From positions 532,501 to 596,500 of the forward strand of contig JACATO010001005.1 in the NCBI GenBank assembly GCA_018389105.1: a stretch of 64,000 nucleotides of DNA, read 5' to 3'. This document shows positions 46,101-61,100 of the stretch, piece by piece. The first letter of the stretch is position 1; the number at the start of each line of letters is the position of its first letter. The notes under the pieces are model-generated. The model was given only the letters and a program-made list of their open reading frames with translations. It ran no database searches and had not been told where the DNA came from. Made by a program: the position numbers and the translations under genes. This DNA is from Nautilus pompilius. Lineage: Eukaryota; Mollusca; Cephalopoda; Nautilida; Nautilidae.

Positions 46101-49100
46101 GCTTTCATCTTATCTAGTATTGCGCCTTCAGATACCTTCAAAATCTGCAGGCATTGCTAAATTTTAAAGTAAACCACATTTTGTTCATTGCACCTAAGTA
46201 GGTAAAGAGTCAGCAGGTAAATGGTCTCATTCAAAGTGGCTAAAAAACTGCTGAAATTCCTGATGTCTCAATGACATTACATTTTTGAAAATAACAAGAT
46301 TTATTGTTTGATAAGGCGACTGCCTAGAGAAAATTTAGCAGTTGTTTTCTGAATTCCCAGGGTCGCACCTTGGTCGAGGTTTTGATGCCTCCGTTGACAG
46401 CAGGAATGATTGTAGAAAGGGATCTAAATGTTGTCCACGCTGTAGGGAGAAAGGAAGAAGAATAATTTGTACGCCAAACTTTCCAGGGTTAAGGTTTTGT
46501 CATTAGAAATTTAAAATAAAAGAAACAATTCTAGAAGCTGTAGAGCTTATGCCAGTTATTCCGTATGATACCAACTAGTTGCTCTGAAATCTGATGTGTT
46601 TTTTTTAAAAATAAAATTTATTTAAAGTTATTAGTAACTTAGTTCCCTAAATGTGTGGGCTATCAACAAAAAATGTTACATTTTCATGCTTCCTAAAAAA
46701 ATCCAGTAATTGTTCTCATGGCAGTGTGTGCTACCAAACCAATCTTCCTACAAACGTTGTTGTTTTAGTTTATACATATTTTCGTAGCTGACACCTATAT
46801 TTTCATTCTGTAACAAGTACCAGGAGTTAGGCAGCTTAGTGATATGAAAAAATGAATATTTTTAACAGTGTCTAGAGAGGGGAGAAGAAAACGGAAATCG
46901 TCTCACCTCCTTGACTAGCTTCATTGGTAGCTTGACAATTTTCCCTGAAATAAGTGGAGAAGAGGAATCAGTTCTAAGAATATAATCTGAAACAATACCG
47001 CCAGAGCTGCTTATTGAAGCCTCAAAGAACAGCAGGCAACCCTTCAGGTGTTCTGTTTTCCGACGAAACCTGGCCAAAGCACCATCACCATAACGGTATG
47101 TGGCCCACCAGGTTTCAGTCAGACATTCCTAGTTAACTGTTTAACCAAAAGACGCTCTCTCTCTCTATCGCTGCAATAGCATGAACAAGAAAAAAGAAGC
47201 GACCAAATGCGCAGAGATTAAGTACGGGGTAACACAGGTGTGTCCTACGTACTCACCATGTTTTTTAAGAACTTACATAGTCACCAAATTAGAGGGTAAT
47301 CTTGTGAGAGAAAAAACAATTTTTTAATGGAAATGTCAATCACTCTTAAAAAAGACTTGAGTAGAGATCTACTAACATTTCCTTCTCTAATCACATTTTT
47401 TCTTCTTTGCAAGCAAGTTTATAAACGCACTGTGAAGGAGAGCTGTGACTATAAAAGCTAGAGGCTTCGGGTATAAATGCAACTGTAATGAGAGACAGCA
47501 ATGGATCTTAAAGTAAATCCTCATAAATAGGCCCCACTGGGTATTTGAGTGAATACAATGTCTTTAGCAAAATCCAGAAATTAAAAGCATTAATTTTTCT
47601 CCCACAAATAAAGGTGGGGGTGTGATCATTCAGATACCTAAATTGATGTCTGGTAAAAAACTGGAAGTCATCTCGTTCTCAGTGGTAAGAAACTTGTACA
47701 ACAATTCACTCCCCTTCAATTGAGGCATTGCCAGGAGTTTCTGCAATTAAAGAAAAACACAATAATTCAAGCGTAGCTAAGGCAAAGGCTTTCCTTTTTT
47801 TTTGGTTTTGCCTGAAAATTGTCACAGAACCATAACTCCCATGAACCCATCAGACAAAAGAACCAGGGTCTCTGCCACACGGAATCTCCAGTGTGAATAA
47901 CATGAGGCAGATCTTCAAGCTTTCAAATGATAGCTGTAGGTGTCCGCTAACGCACCCTGAAATGTCGCCCTATGAACCTCACTTTGGCAGTAGTGTGGCC
48001 CCTCCCTGCCTGTGGCCAGTTGGAGCCTGGCATATGAAAGAATGGATTGGTCCACCAGGTCCTAGATCTACTACTGAACATGCCACAGAATGCAATCACA
48101 GCCCACATCCAGTGCAGTCAAGAATCTCACAGAAAACATACTTATCCCCACCCACCCTTTATGCCATTCTTCTTCAAACATTTTAGTCATAAAAAAATTA
48201 TTTCCTATTACTATTAACCCTTTTCTGAGAGAAGTTTCCCATATCTAAAAACTATAGTTATCTTTAATAATCATAAAAACACATTTGTAGCAAGTCATTA
48301 TATTATTGAGGTATTTTATGGAAAGATGGAATGACAAAAAAATGTTCATTAACTAAGCACCACTACAGTAAAAAACATAGAAGAAAAGAATTAAATGTGT
48401 TTTATTTTCTGCCATTTAGTAAACAAACCTTTCAAACAACTGTAGCATTCTATGTTGGAGATCAGATGGTGCCTGCCACATGCATTTTGATGGTACTCTG
48501 CCACAGTGTGACTCCCAGAGTTCTGCTGAGTATTCATGTTATGGGAACAAGTTTCCAGATGCAGTCTCATCAATTATGATGGGTATCTTGCCTGTTATTT
48601 TTCTTGTCATCTCCACATGGTGTCTTTCTTGGTGTTCTTGACTGTGTTACAGCACATCTAGTTTCACATTTCACTTGTAATGAATGTCGTAACTCGGTTT
48701 TAGTGGAAGACATCCTGTATGTATCTCAGGCATGGATAAGAGGGATGCTGGCAACCTTTCTCCCACTGCCTTTCGGCATTCATCACCTTATTCATGAATG
48801 AGTGGCAGCATAGGCTTCAAAAGGTTTTACCATATTAAACTGCATGCCCAGCTTACCTCCTCTTTGGATATCAATTGTCAAGAAACTGCAGGTTACTGTG
48901 GTGAATTTTGAAATTAAGTAATCATTAAGCCACAACCAAATTTCACAATTTTATCTTCTTTTTTTTTTAATTTAAGCCTGACAAAAATTACTTCCCTAGT
49001 TCAGTTAATTGGACAACAATGCCTAGTGGGTGACATCTTCAGCACTCTCACAGAAAAGAGAATTATGGATTTTTATACACTATTCCTAAATGCTTCACGG

Positions 49101-52100
49101 GCAAAACACTCATCAGTCCTTGTTCCCTTGACACAAAGCTGAAGACCATTGCTCAGAGGTAGAATCCTCTTACCAAGCTTTACCTACATGAAGACCTTGA
49201 GAATTACCTGCTCAAGTAGTAATCCATCTTAAAAAAATGAATAAATACAAAACTGAAACTTTAGAGTAGCTTTTGCTATGAAGTACATTTTTAAATTTAC
49301 ATTTTAATTTATACAAACTTTGTGTGTGTGTGTGTACACATTACCTGGAGGTACTGTTCCAATACTGCTTTCTTGCTCTCCATAAAGTTATGATTTTTGG
49401 TTCCAAAAGATTTCTTTGGTGGCAGCTGGCAGGAATGAAAGTCACCTAGACAACAACAAACACTTCATCTGAACAAGGTGTGTGTCTTACTCAAGAATCC
49501 ATCACTTACAGGAATACTACAGGGGGCAACAAAAGTCTCGCTGAATGTGTGGGCAGAAAAAACTACCATCTACAGCAATGCCATTAGTGCATGTCAAACA
49601 TAGTTACCAAGGAGAAATCCTTTCAATGGGAGGTGGAAGAAAATCCACAGGCGCTGCTGGTTCGAGGTTATTCATTAGCCTGCAGGGGCTGAACCACAGT
49701 AAATCACTACACCAAGCCACCACCCTGCACTGCTCATACAGAAGGTGGCTGACTTTGCACATAAGGCATCCATCTCACCTGGTTTCAGTTAATTACCACC
49801 TTATTCTCCTCAATAAACATGCAGCCAAATTTCATACTTTGTTTTATTAGCAGATGAAAAATTTATGTAACAGGATGATCAGGATTCAGCTCGCATAGGG
49901 GCTGTGCTGTCCTCGTGAAGTGAGAACACCTGGCCACCCTGACCATATGGACTGAGACAATAAAAAGATGCAAACCACATTTCTGGAGTAACAAACCAAA
50001 ATGACCGGTCAGTAGGAGGGCTACAGAGTTTGAATTGCAGTCAGAACTGGCTCTGTCTGGCACACCTCTCTGGTTGGTTGTGTGGCTTTCCTTCAAGCAC
50101 TCCAGTTTCCTTCCACATCTAAAAAGATTTCCCTTTCCAGAGATGAGGATATACTCAATGGCAGCTAATTGCAGCACTACACTTCTTTACCAGGGACTGG
50201 TGAACAATGGTGACAAACCAAACATGAGTTTCACTGGCATGAAAACTTAACACAATGTAGATTAAAACAAACAGTAAATCTATCAACTACAATAAACTAA
50301 TACAGGTCTAGATGATTATTCTGCTGCATTGATAAAGAATGTGAAAAGTTAAAATTAAAACCAAAGTCCACCAAATTAAATTACTGGTCTTTTACCCTTT
50401 ATGATAGTCATTATTTTAACAACAAATATTCAACCATCATGGTTTATTAACTTTTTTGTTTACTGTACATATTATATTGGAATTATTTAACTCCCTGCAT
50501 ATGCCATATCAGATTTTACCTCCCTTATACCACACCTTAGCCTGAAAGCCCTAGTTTTTAGTGAACTGGCTGTATATTTAATCAACACTTGTAATGCAAA
50601 ACATCTGGAGTTGGACCATTATACAGATTTACTGTCACTAAAGGTTATATTAACAGGAAGGTATTGTATTTCACAGTTCCTATAGCTCAACTTATGCTAA
50701 GACAGATGAGTAGTGAGGAACAAATGCATCTCAGATAGTACACACAAAGGGTTAATTTTTTTAAGTATGCATAAGATCTTGTATACCATCATGAAATGGA
50801 TGGCATTAACTTCATAGACACTGATGCTAGTTTTCAAAAACTACTGAGATAGCATTCAATCTGTGATACATACTTCCAGATTTGATAACTACTATATAAA
50901 TATATTTAAGCTTTTTCAATACAAAACTTTCAGCAATGAAATGAGCCAAATATTTTTAAATGCTTCAGATACTTAAAAAAAAAACAAATATTGAATTAAA
51001 ATGAACCAGAACAAGTAAAACTAAATTAGTTTTATTCATTCACAACCACTGATTGAATTTGCTTATGCTCACCATGGAATTCTGTCAGCTTTTGATCAAA
51101 AACATAGAATTCTTGGTATCGCCTGAAAAATAGTAAAAAATAGCTCATCCATTATAAGCACGTTAGCATTACAGAAATATTCTGTCAATTTGTTTAATAA
51201 TGAAAGGGAAGTAACTCTCATGGGTAAAATAAACATTGGTATAATTAATATTCTAGGTTATGAAGTTTGTCGTTAATGACAAATGTATTAAGGCTAAAAG
51301 AAACTTTGTAGACACTTATGGCAGGGAAAAATAGTGCATATATTTACATGCACTGTAGCTTAAGGGTTAAGTTAACAGATTATGAAAGGGTTCTCTTCAA
51401 TAAGCTACTGAAACTAATTTATTAAAAGCATTACTGATTGGAATTTCCACTATACTGAAAATAATTTTTAACCAATTTTTTTCTATCTTTCTTATTACAA
51501 TTATGATAAGCATCCTTCTCCATCACACCATTGTATGCTAGTAACTTTTGGTTGCATTACCTGGCTACAGTCCAGCTGCTTTTTCTTGGATCACCTGAAA
51601 AATTTTTTAAAAAAGTAAAGTGTATCAACATAAGTTTAAACCTAAGAGAGATTATTTTCCAACACTGTATGTATTTGACATTTAGCTTGCCACCACTACA
51701 ACAGTCTGCCAGCAATGTATAGTTCCATGTGTACAATACTGTTTGCAGTAATAGTGGATGAATATGTGGGGGGGTGTTAGCTGTCAAAACCCATTTATGT
51801 CGAGCAGATACTATTCAAGTGCCCCATCCACCATCAGGGAAGGCAACTCCAAAATAAAATCTAAAATAGGAATCAAAATACACTGATAATGTAATCAAAG
51901 GTTTAGAGGGAAGAAGGCAATAAACATCCTTATGTACGTAGATGAAACTAAAGCAACAAACCGTCATCTAAAACATCAATTCTATGAACATTGATAATGA
52001 ACACAAAGTTTTGTTTCTTTGGATGGTCGGGATCAGGTCTGGCTCCTATACGAGGAATGGTTACCCTCCACATGCTGAGATCATGGAGGGGTAAGTCTGT

Positions 52101-55100
52101 CAGGGCCACATCAATCATGCTGTCTGAGATTTCATCTTCCAGAGAACTGCATGACTGTAAGAGAAAATGGAGGAAGCAATGAATTTTAGCATCTTCTACT
52201 CTGTATTCGGTTTAGTTTAAATATTAAAGAATTAAGGTTTTCTCAGTAATATTTCTACTTACTGCACTGATATCAATGTAAGTTTTTTTTTGTTTTTAAA
52301 TAAAAAGAAAGATAAAGTAAATTATTATTTTTTTAATGGAATATTAAAAACAGATTTCGAGAAAGCAAAATGCTTCCCATCAACTTATTAGTAACAACTT
52401 AACTGTGTTATGAACCAGTGTTTTGGAAAATCATTTGCCATCATCAGGGTTTTATCTTTTTTTGGATTATACAAGTGGCTGAAGCTTATTTTGAGCAACA
52501 CTGGTCCCTCCACACCTGAAAATTCACGTTCTTAACTTGATAAGTGGTACAGAACTTGAAGTCACAAATACCTGTTTTAATAATAATAATAATAAACAAA
52601 ACGAGTTTCTTACAGCAATAGTGACAGTATCTGCATCATCAGTGTTCTCCAGTTCAGGCAATTTTCCTTCCACTAATTAAAAAAAGAAAAAAAAAATTAA
52701 TACATAAATAACTCAGTGTCTCTTGTAATGTTTACAAAAAAAAACTGGTGGAACTGGACAAAATCGTAACTTCAAGATACCTTATAGAGTAGCAGAACAT
52801 CCAATGAAATTTATTATTATTATTATCAAGCTACTAACTTCATTAGGTAAACTAAATTACTGCAAGAGGTCAAGTGTAAAAATGATGCCATCGTTTCACC
52901 AAACTTGCAGTTTGGGTTGCATTCAGGCATCAAGTTTAGCAAGTGGTGCATGCATACAGAACCAGAAGTTCCCTTTTTCAGGTATCTCAGCATGGATTTC
53001 AAGTGAATCTGCCAGCTAAAACACATGAAGCTGAGAGACACTTAAATGAAGCACAGATATGGCAGATCAGACTAGGGAGAGTCAAAATATTGGTCAGTGA
53101 TCAGTCACATGATCAAAATACAGGTAAACCAATGCTGTTATTTATCATTCTTGATCTGGATGTCACAGGAAGACCAACCAGTGGAATAACAACTTATTGG
53201 GTAGGATAATTGTTACAGGTTGGCTCCATGCACAGAGTGGAACTTAAAATGTAAAAGGGGGGGTCCAAAATAGTCTGGGACTATACCAAGATGAGTTTGT
53301 ATGTGGTGCTACCCAGATGTTACCAAGAAAACATAGCTTCAGTTATTCCTCATTCTGATGACGACAATCTTGCTGCGCACCCAATTTTCACAGATGATAG
53401 CATTAGACCCCACAGAGCAGCAGCAGTATGGCAATCCTTGAGAACCAACCCTCAGAAACCAGAGCTCAATCCAGGTGAGCGAATATGAGACCACCCCAGC
53501 CGTGCAGTACAAAATCAGGCAAAACAAAACCAAACACTTCAGGAATTCTGATCTAGTCTTGTGAGGTCATGAGAAGTATAAAACAAGCAGCAGTATCGCT
53601 ACATTGAATCAAATGGTTTCCTCTACTTTTGCTGATAATACTAATTAATGCAACCTTGATCAATTACTGAAATCAATGGGACAACAAAATAAGTTGCTTT
53701 GATCTAGTGATTTGGCAACTGTTTGGTTCTTGGTGGCCAAATGTTAGCTTGCAGTCTGCATGGCCCTCATTACCACCCTATATAGTGCAAGAAAGATTTT
53801 TAAAAAAAACCATAGAAACTAGGATATTTTATGCAGTGTGGGCTATTGTAAAACCTGCTAGTATGTTTTATAATTAAAAACGATTCTTTAATGACAAATG
53901 CAATAAAATGATTACCAGTTAAAGCTGAAGAGCTCTTATAAAAGCCATAATAGCTGTACAAATGGTTCTTGCTCATTATGCAAGTTATCTCTTCTTTACA
54001 ACAAACCAGTTCAGCAGCTGCAGAAAACCAAAAAAAAACTTCTACAAGTTGTTAATACTTGCCTGATGTGCTTTTGAACACTTCCTTGATCCTGCTCCCT
54101 ATGTTGGATAACCCAAACTCTTTCTTCTTCTGTGGCCTTAGAAGAAATATCCATGAATTATTACTACCTTTTTTTGTCAGAAATAATACTTATCACAACA
54201 GCGGGACATACTATGCAGGTAAAATCATAATATTCAGGCAGCCAGCTGCCAAATACTGGACTTCTGAGACTGAGAGCCCAAGTTCAATTCCCAATAGGAG
54301 TTAGCTCAATTTAGTGCACCTCCCCGGCTCAGTTTCTTCTCTCTCTTCTTCACCAAATAGTTGATTGGGTTTCCTCCCACTCCTCATGGTGCAGGATAGG
54401 TACTGTGCTCGCTGTAGAGAGGTTACCTCCCTTGTAGAGACTGGCGTACAACACAATAAAGAAAACAACAATTTAATACATCTGTTAGGGCAAAAAGGTT
54501 AACCATGAATAATTTCAGTCTGGTGCTCTACTGTCTTAAGGTTGCAATCTCTTAAATCTAAGCAAAAATTCTATTCCTCTGTTGCTGTTTCTGTGAACTT
54601 TTTCGTCCTTTTTTAAAAAAATCACACTACCAACATGCAAATCAGCATTTTAAAGGACATGACCACCAACCAAGTACTAACTTTTCTATTCAGACATACA
54701 GACCAACACACGGGGGATTCTCACAGTGCACAAAAAATATTGATTCATAATTTTTCGATATTGTTTCTGTTTAAGTATAAAGTTTTTATTCATGTACACA
54801 CTATGTGTAATAGAACAAAATGTCTGAGGCCCATTAGATTGAAACAAAATCTTTGTGCCTTAAAGCACTGTTAACGGTAGTAATAACCAATATTTTTGAA
54901 ATCCTACATGCATATACATGACTAGGAAATAATAAAGTCATGAAACAACAGTGAAAAAAAATAATGTAAGATTCATGACAAAAACGTGTCGATACATTTT
55001 AAAAGTTATCTTTTAATATACAACCTGGTGTACATTTGCACCCCATTACCCTTCAAATCTGTATTACTCAGCACAGGTTGAGCCATAGGGCGTGACAATT

Positions 55101-58100
55101 CCTCATTAATACAACCCTTTGTTATAAAAAGATCTGTATTGCTCCAAACTCACATTTCCCATTAAGAGTAAGCGGACTAAATATGCAAGCTAGTTCAACA
55201 CATGTACTAGCACTTCTATTCTGATGTGTGGCATCAAGTAAAAACTAATGTGGTATACAGAAGACTAAAGAGGCACAGTAGTATAATAATTTCTCTCATG
55301 CAAGGTAAAGATATACATACATACATATAGTGTGTGAGCAACATAAAAAAAATAATAAAACAAACTAGAATGACTGAACTAAAGCGTCTTAACTCTGAGC
55401 ATTTGCAAACAGAACCCATGCGGTAATACTTCATAATTCAATAAGACTTAAGCAGCAGTGGAACGATTGATTGTGAAATAGACTTTAGGCCATGAAAGAG
55501 TTTAATACAGAAACAGTACATGTGTTTTTATAAAAAACTTATTTGGTAATTGTCTTAGCAGCCAGTTCAGATTAGTTTTAAAGTCAGTGAGTCAGGGACT
55601 GGTATCAATTTGTATAAAGAATCCAATTTTTTTTTAAAATGAATTAGTCTGAATATTTAACATTAATGTATTTCCAAAAATTTTTAATTCAGGTCAGGCT
55701 TTGTTTAATTTCTACAAGGTGGCAAAAGGCCACCAATGGCTTATACATGGACCTACGGAAAATTAAAAGCATATTAATTGATTTTTAGACTAGATTGACT
55801 TACAATATAAATTCCATCAACACTGGCAATTTACTCCAATAATGTATAGTTCAAATGATAAATTTCCCCCTTTTTTATAATATCAAGTCATGCTGAATAT
55901 TTTAACCAATTTATCCTCTAGTATTTTTAACTGTAGACAGACAGAACTTGTTATTGTCCACATTCTTAAAACCTTCACCTAAAAATCTGTACCAAGCCTC
56001 TCCTCACAGTAAATGTAATCAGGTTTAACTGTTAAGCATATTCTCAATGGTTTAAATGAACATTATAGGGCAAACTAGGGGCCTCCGATTAAAATGATTG
56101 ATAAATAATTCAGTTTAATGAACCTAGTTTTAGTCACACAGCCTGATAATGTGAATCACAGAAGCAGCCTAACAGTTCTGGATCCACACTACTGAGCTCT
56201 TTCTAATATTTTATCATTCTTTCTTGGACATGGACTCCCACACCTATATGAGATATAATTGAGCAATTAGATTATTAGGCTGCCAAGGTTGAGAACCCAA
56301 GTTTGATTCCTGGCAGAGACCAGCACAGTTTGGCATTGTACCTCCCTTGGCATGGTTTCTTCTCACTATGAGTTTCCTCCCTCATCTAAAAAAGATATTA
56401 TTACTATTATTATTAGTCCAATGACCTGAATGGTTTATGGCTGTTCCTTACAGTGACAACTAAAGATACAACAAGACTACCAGAAGAGTTTGTCTGCTTC
56501 TTAATAATTAATGGTGGTGATGTCCAATAAACTGTCTAAATTACACAAATTCCTGATTCATGAGACCTGCAGCCACACTGCTGACAACTTAATCTCTTTT
56601 TAACAACTAGGCTACAGAAATTGATGATGATACAAAAGATTAGTTTGTATAATCTAGCAAAACAGTGAATTATGAAACATTGTTTCAACAGCTCAGAGTA
56701 ACTAAAAAAACAGCACAATGCAGCTTGGGTACAGACAGAAAAACGTTAAAAAAATCATAATATTAGAAAACAGCCAGGTCAAAATGCAGGATACCCTGCC
56801 AGACATGTCAACTCTTATAGCAAGAAAACTTTGTTTTTTTCGGTTTGTATGTAGTTTTAAGCAATAGTGTGCATTTAATTTAAATTCAGTTAACCAACCA
56901 CAAAATGCAGTCGTGTACATTGGTCACTACTATGGCACTCCCAGCAGAGACTTTAAAACTGAAGCATCCTTAAAGCTTCAAAATAAACTCAACTTTTACT
57001 AATTGTGTTTCTATATGAGGAAAAAATCTGACTTAATCTATTTACTTCTGTGAAGGAATTTATTGCTACTTTTATCGAATCCCTGTCCTGACTCATGGGA
57101 TATTGCCCTGGTGACCAAGCAACTAATGGTTGGGGGCTCAAGTAAGGGTCAAGGTGCAAGCCAGTCAAGAGTTACCTGCAGAAATTCCATCACATGTATC
57201 CAAAAAACCTTAATGAATGAAGCTGAACCAGACTTGATCGGACTCTGCGTTGAGGAGCTACAGTCGTTAGAAGTCGATGCCCCATGGGACGATTCGAATT
57301 GTCAATAAAAGCAATCTCGGTTCCGAGACAAAAAACGTTGACCAGAGTTCCCGTCGATTTAGATGTGGGAGAAAACTGGAGTGCCCACAGGTAACTAACG
57401 TAGCCAGCTGGTGTTGTAGTAGTGGCGAGATAGCATGCCAGGAAGGTACACCAAACCAAGAAGCTGGTCACAACTCAGACCCGCAGAACTACTTGCTTTA
57501 AAACAATTGTTTAGCACAAAAGAGAGAGAGATCTATTTGTTTCTTCAGAATTCCATTTTCCTAAGATCAATAAAATAAATATGCAGCAATATTTTCTGGA
57601 TATTTTCTTTTTTGAACTTTGAAAATAAGAGAGTCTGGTTTAGTAGATGCGAGGAGGCAGAAAGCCATTAAAACTTATTATACAGGGCTCAGGTGGTCAT
57701 AATTCCATCGATATTATCTACGACTGCCACTGATTTCTAGTCATGCCAGAATCTTAGGTAATTTGAGATTGTGACTTGCATTACTATTGATAGGATAAAA
57801 AAACAAACAAACAAACAAAAGTTGCTGCTCCCAGTAAATATCTTGAAAACCTGGGTCTTCTCAAAGATGTTTCTTTACCCAGGTAACCTATTCAAAGTGT
57901 CTGATGATGTATTCAGGAAGGAAGGAAGACTGAGTCAAAAATAAAAGTTGACATGAATGGACTTTCTCCATAGCTTTCAGGGTGTTACTTATGCACACTA
58001 AATAGTAAATATGCAAACAAATTATTTCAAACAATAACAAAAGCAAAAAAAAAAGGGGTAGAAGCATTAGATTGTTACCGATGGTTGTTACCAGTTGTTG

Positions 58101-61100
58101 GCTTGAGAGGAGCGACGACACTAGACAAAACATGAAAATTGAAGAATTACAAGTCTTGACTGCCTGTAGCAAGATAGCTAATGGCCTGCTGGAAAAGGTG
58201 CGCATGCTGTAATCTTAGTGATTAGCCTCTGTGGCAGTAGTTTTTATTCTCTTTATCACCAAATCCAGCACATACTATCTCCATATCAACACCTACACTA
58301 GCAATAAAACCTGTACACTGTTATTTTTGTCAGAGGAAAGTACACACCCACAATGAAGATAAGACCCCTTTCTTCATGTCACAAATTTTCAAATTCAAAG
58401 GAATCTGTGAAACCGTAACAATAGCTGAGAAAGAGGGAGAAATTTGGATGAAAGTTACTAATTTAACTGTATACATCCGTTTGTTTTTTGTTTATAAATA
58501 GTGAGAGTAACAAAAAATCCTTTCTGTGGATCTTAAGATATGTTCAAATTATTGTACTTTATTTTAAAAAAGTAGCAGCATCTTATCTATATCCTTTCCA
58601 TAATTCACGTTATTAAAAGTCATAAAAAAAGAAAAAAATCTTAAAATATAAAATTATTTCCAGTGTACAAAAGTATTAAAAATTCCACTAAGCATGTCAG
58701 TCACCTGATTAATGACACTGAAGCATTTTTAAAAATGATTTTGAGTTGTTGCTCTTTTTTTAACCCTCTACACATCACCTGGGGGCACATTTGTACCAAC
58801 TAACCCTCAGATCCTTATTTCTCAGCACAGGCTGACCTGTAGAGGCTGAGATGCCCCAGCACCTCCCCATCAATATGACCCCTTTGTAATGACACATTTG
58901 AACATAGCTTTAGCACAACTTGTTCTGCATTGCAAGTGTCGGAAATATAACACGAGCACCAGACCACCCGGATCAGCCTAGAAGCGCTAGTTGAAGATGG
59001 TTAAATAATTAACTACTGAAACACTACTAATACAAGTTTTGTACTTAATTTCTCAAGAGTGTTTTTTTTTTTTTAAAATAGGTAATTACTTGGTGCAAAT
59101 CAAAGTGTTGAATGGAAAACAACCAATGAAATACATGAAGTACATGCTAAAAGTAGAAACAAAGAATAAAAACACAACTTACTTAGCTGCTGGTTTAATT
59201 ACCTGAGACACACACCTGTCACCGCAGAGCATTTCATAATACTGAAGAGAGAACAACAAACAAGTACACGTGCTTGTCATATTGATGCATAAAACACACT
59301 AAAATTTTCTTTGGCATCTGATGGCGCCTTTATTACTAAGCTAAGCAAAAGTTAAAAAAACAACAACAACAAAACAAACATCTATTACTTACAGCATCAC
59401 TCTGATGAAACAACGGTAGAAACGTTTTCTCCAGTAAGTTATAGGCATGTTCATAGGCTCTGAAATAAAAACCAGATTTCTGAAAATCCTTCTGAAAGTA
59501 TAAACCTGGCCAGGCTTTGTCTGAATGACCCCAGCATGTTTACCTCATACGACCACAGCTTCTCTGTGGATTAAACTCATGGCTGTGGCACCATCAACAA
59601 CAGGCATAGCAGATATCGATGGCTTGGAGAAGGCCACATAAATCAGGACCAGAATAATTAACACTGCATAGTTAGTTTTTGTCTGGTAAAGAATGCATAC
59701 AATTATACATAAAAAAAAAATGGTATTTCTGTAATTGTACTGTCACAGTTTAAAATGATTTTCCAAATTAAAGAGCAAAAGCAGACAACATCAATGTATT
59801 TTAAGAATAAATCGGATGCTAGTTTCTCTGCCAAATGAGCTCCCTGGTGGAGCAGAGACCAAAACTTCGTGGCCATTTCTGTAAGCTGCCATGAAGAAAC
59901 AAATGCCAGTCTGTTTAGTTGCACGCAAAATACTTAAGTTTAAAAGAAAATGTAAGAATGGCAGCACCAAAGATGGAAACAAACAAACCCGAATCCATTA
60001 TCAAACAGAGAAATTAAATAATAATGTAGCTGAAGTGAATGACCTCAGCAGCTATGAGCAGCATGGATTGTCAGATCTGCTCACAACCACACCACCAGAC
60101 CCTAACTAACTTATCAGACAACATCCTTAGCCATCTGTTTTGCATTACAATCCTTGTTTCTTCAGCATGAAGTCTCCTCAGCACATGTTGGCAGTGGGTG
60201 ATGGGATTCGGTTCCAGTGTTCAATTGCCATCACACTGGGTTCACTGAATGGAGAAAACTATGATCTTTTACTAACAGTTCACCGCTATTTCCATAAAAA
60301 AAAAAGATAACTTAATAAAACAAAGTAAAGAAATAAAGCCTTTTTTTTTAAAAGTTACCTGTGCAGCATTTTAGAAAATAAATATATTATAAATAAAATA
60401 AGCATACAAACTTACTTGAAAAGGGGTGGTGATGTTCTCAGTTTGATTACACATTCAGGAGGTCCATCAACAACTAGAAAAGAAAGACAATCAATTTACA
60501 GGAAACCAAATTGATTGCTTTCTTAATTAGTCCAAGGTGATATTTACTGTACGGATCCCTCCCTACTTTTAACTTTCCCTTTAAAAGAACTCAAAAGCAT
60601 AAGATGGTACTTATAAAACTATTCACATGAGAATATTCAATCATTTTTATGAGCACTCAGTTAACTGGTGACTGGTAATTTTAGCATTAAAACCAAATCA
60701 TAAATAGCAATCACATTTCTGCAAGAAATTTAATATCCCTTTCACAAGCAACATGGATGCAATGTAAGATTGGTGGGGAGGAGTCAACATTTCAAATTAA
60801 CAGATTTCTTATAAAGTATCCAGTAAATAAAAGCAGGGAGCTGTATTTGTACAATGAGTTTATGAGGACACTCTCACAAGGTTCAGCTGATGAGAGCCTA
60901 AACCATTATATTGTTTTCCTGACTCTCTCTATATGTTGCATAAGAAGTTGGTGCACAGTCTTCCGTGATATACTATTCTCTTTGGAAAACATGAAAATGT
61001 TTTTATCAGTTGAGTAGAAGTTTCAGTTTCTTTGCAGATACCAGCTGTGATCATAAAGATAGTTGAAAATTCCTGCGCCAAATGATGTCACACCATCAAA

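Larger units (their letters stand above)
54137..59182 (-). other. SNX14 5-kb intron, rich in repeats
   Basis: The largest SNX14 intron in the window. It holds SINEs near 54.24, 56.26 and 57.1-57.5 kb and MITE copies C and D. Between them the sequence is AT-rich and featureless. Confidence 0.7.
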
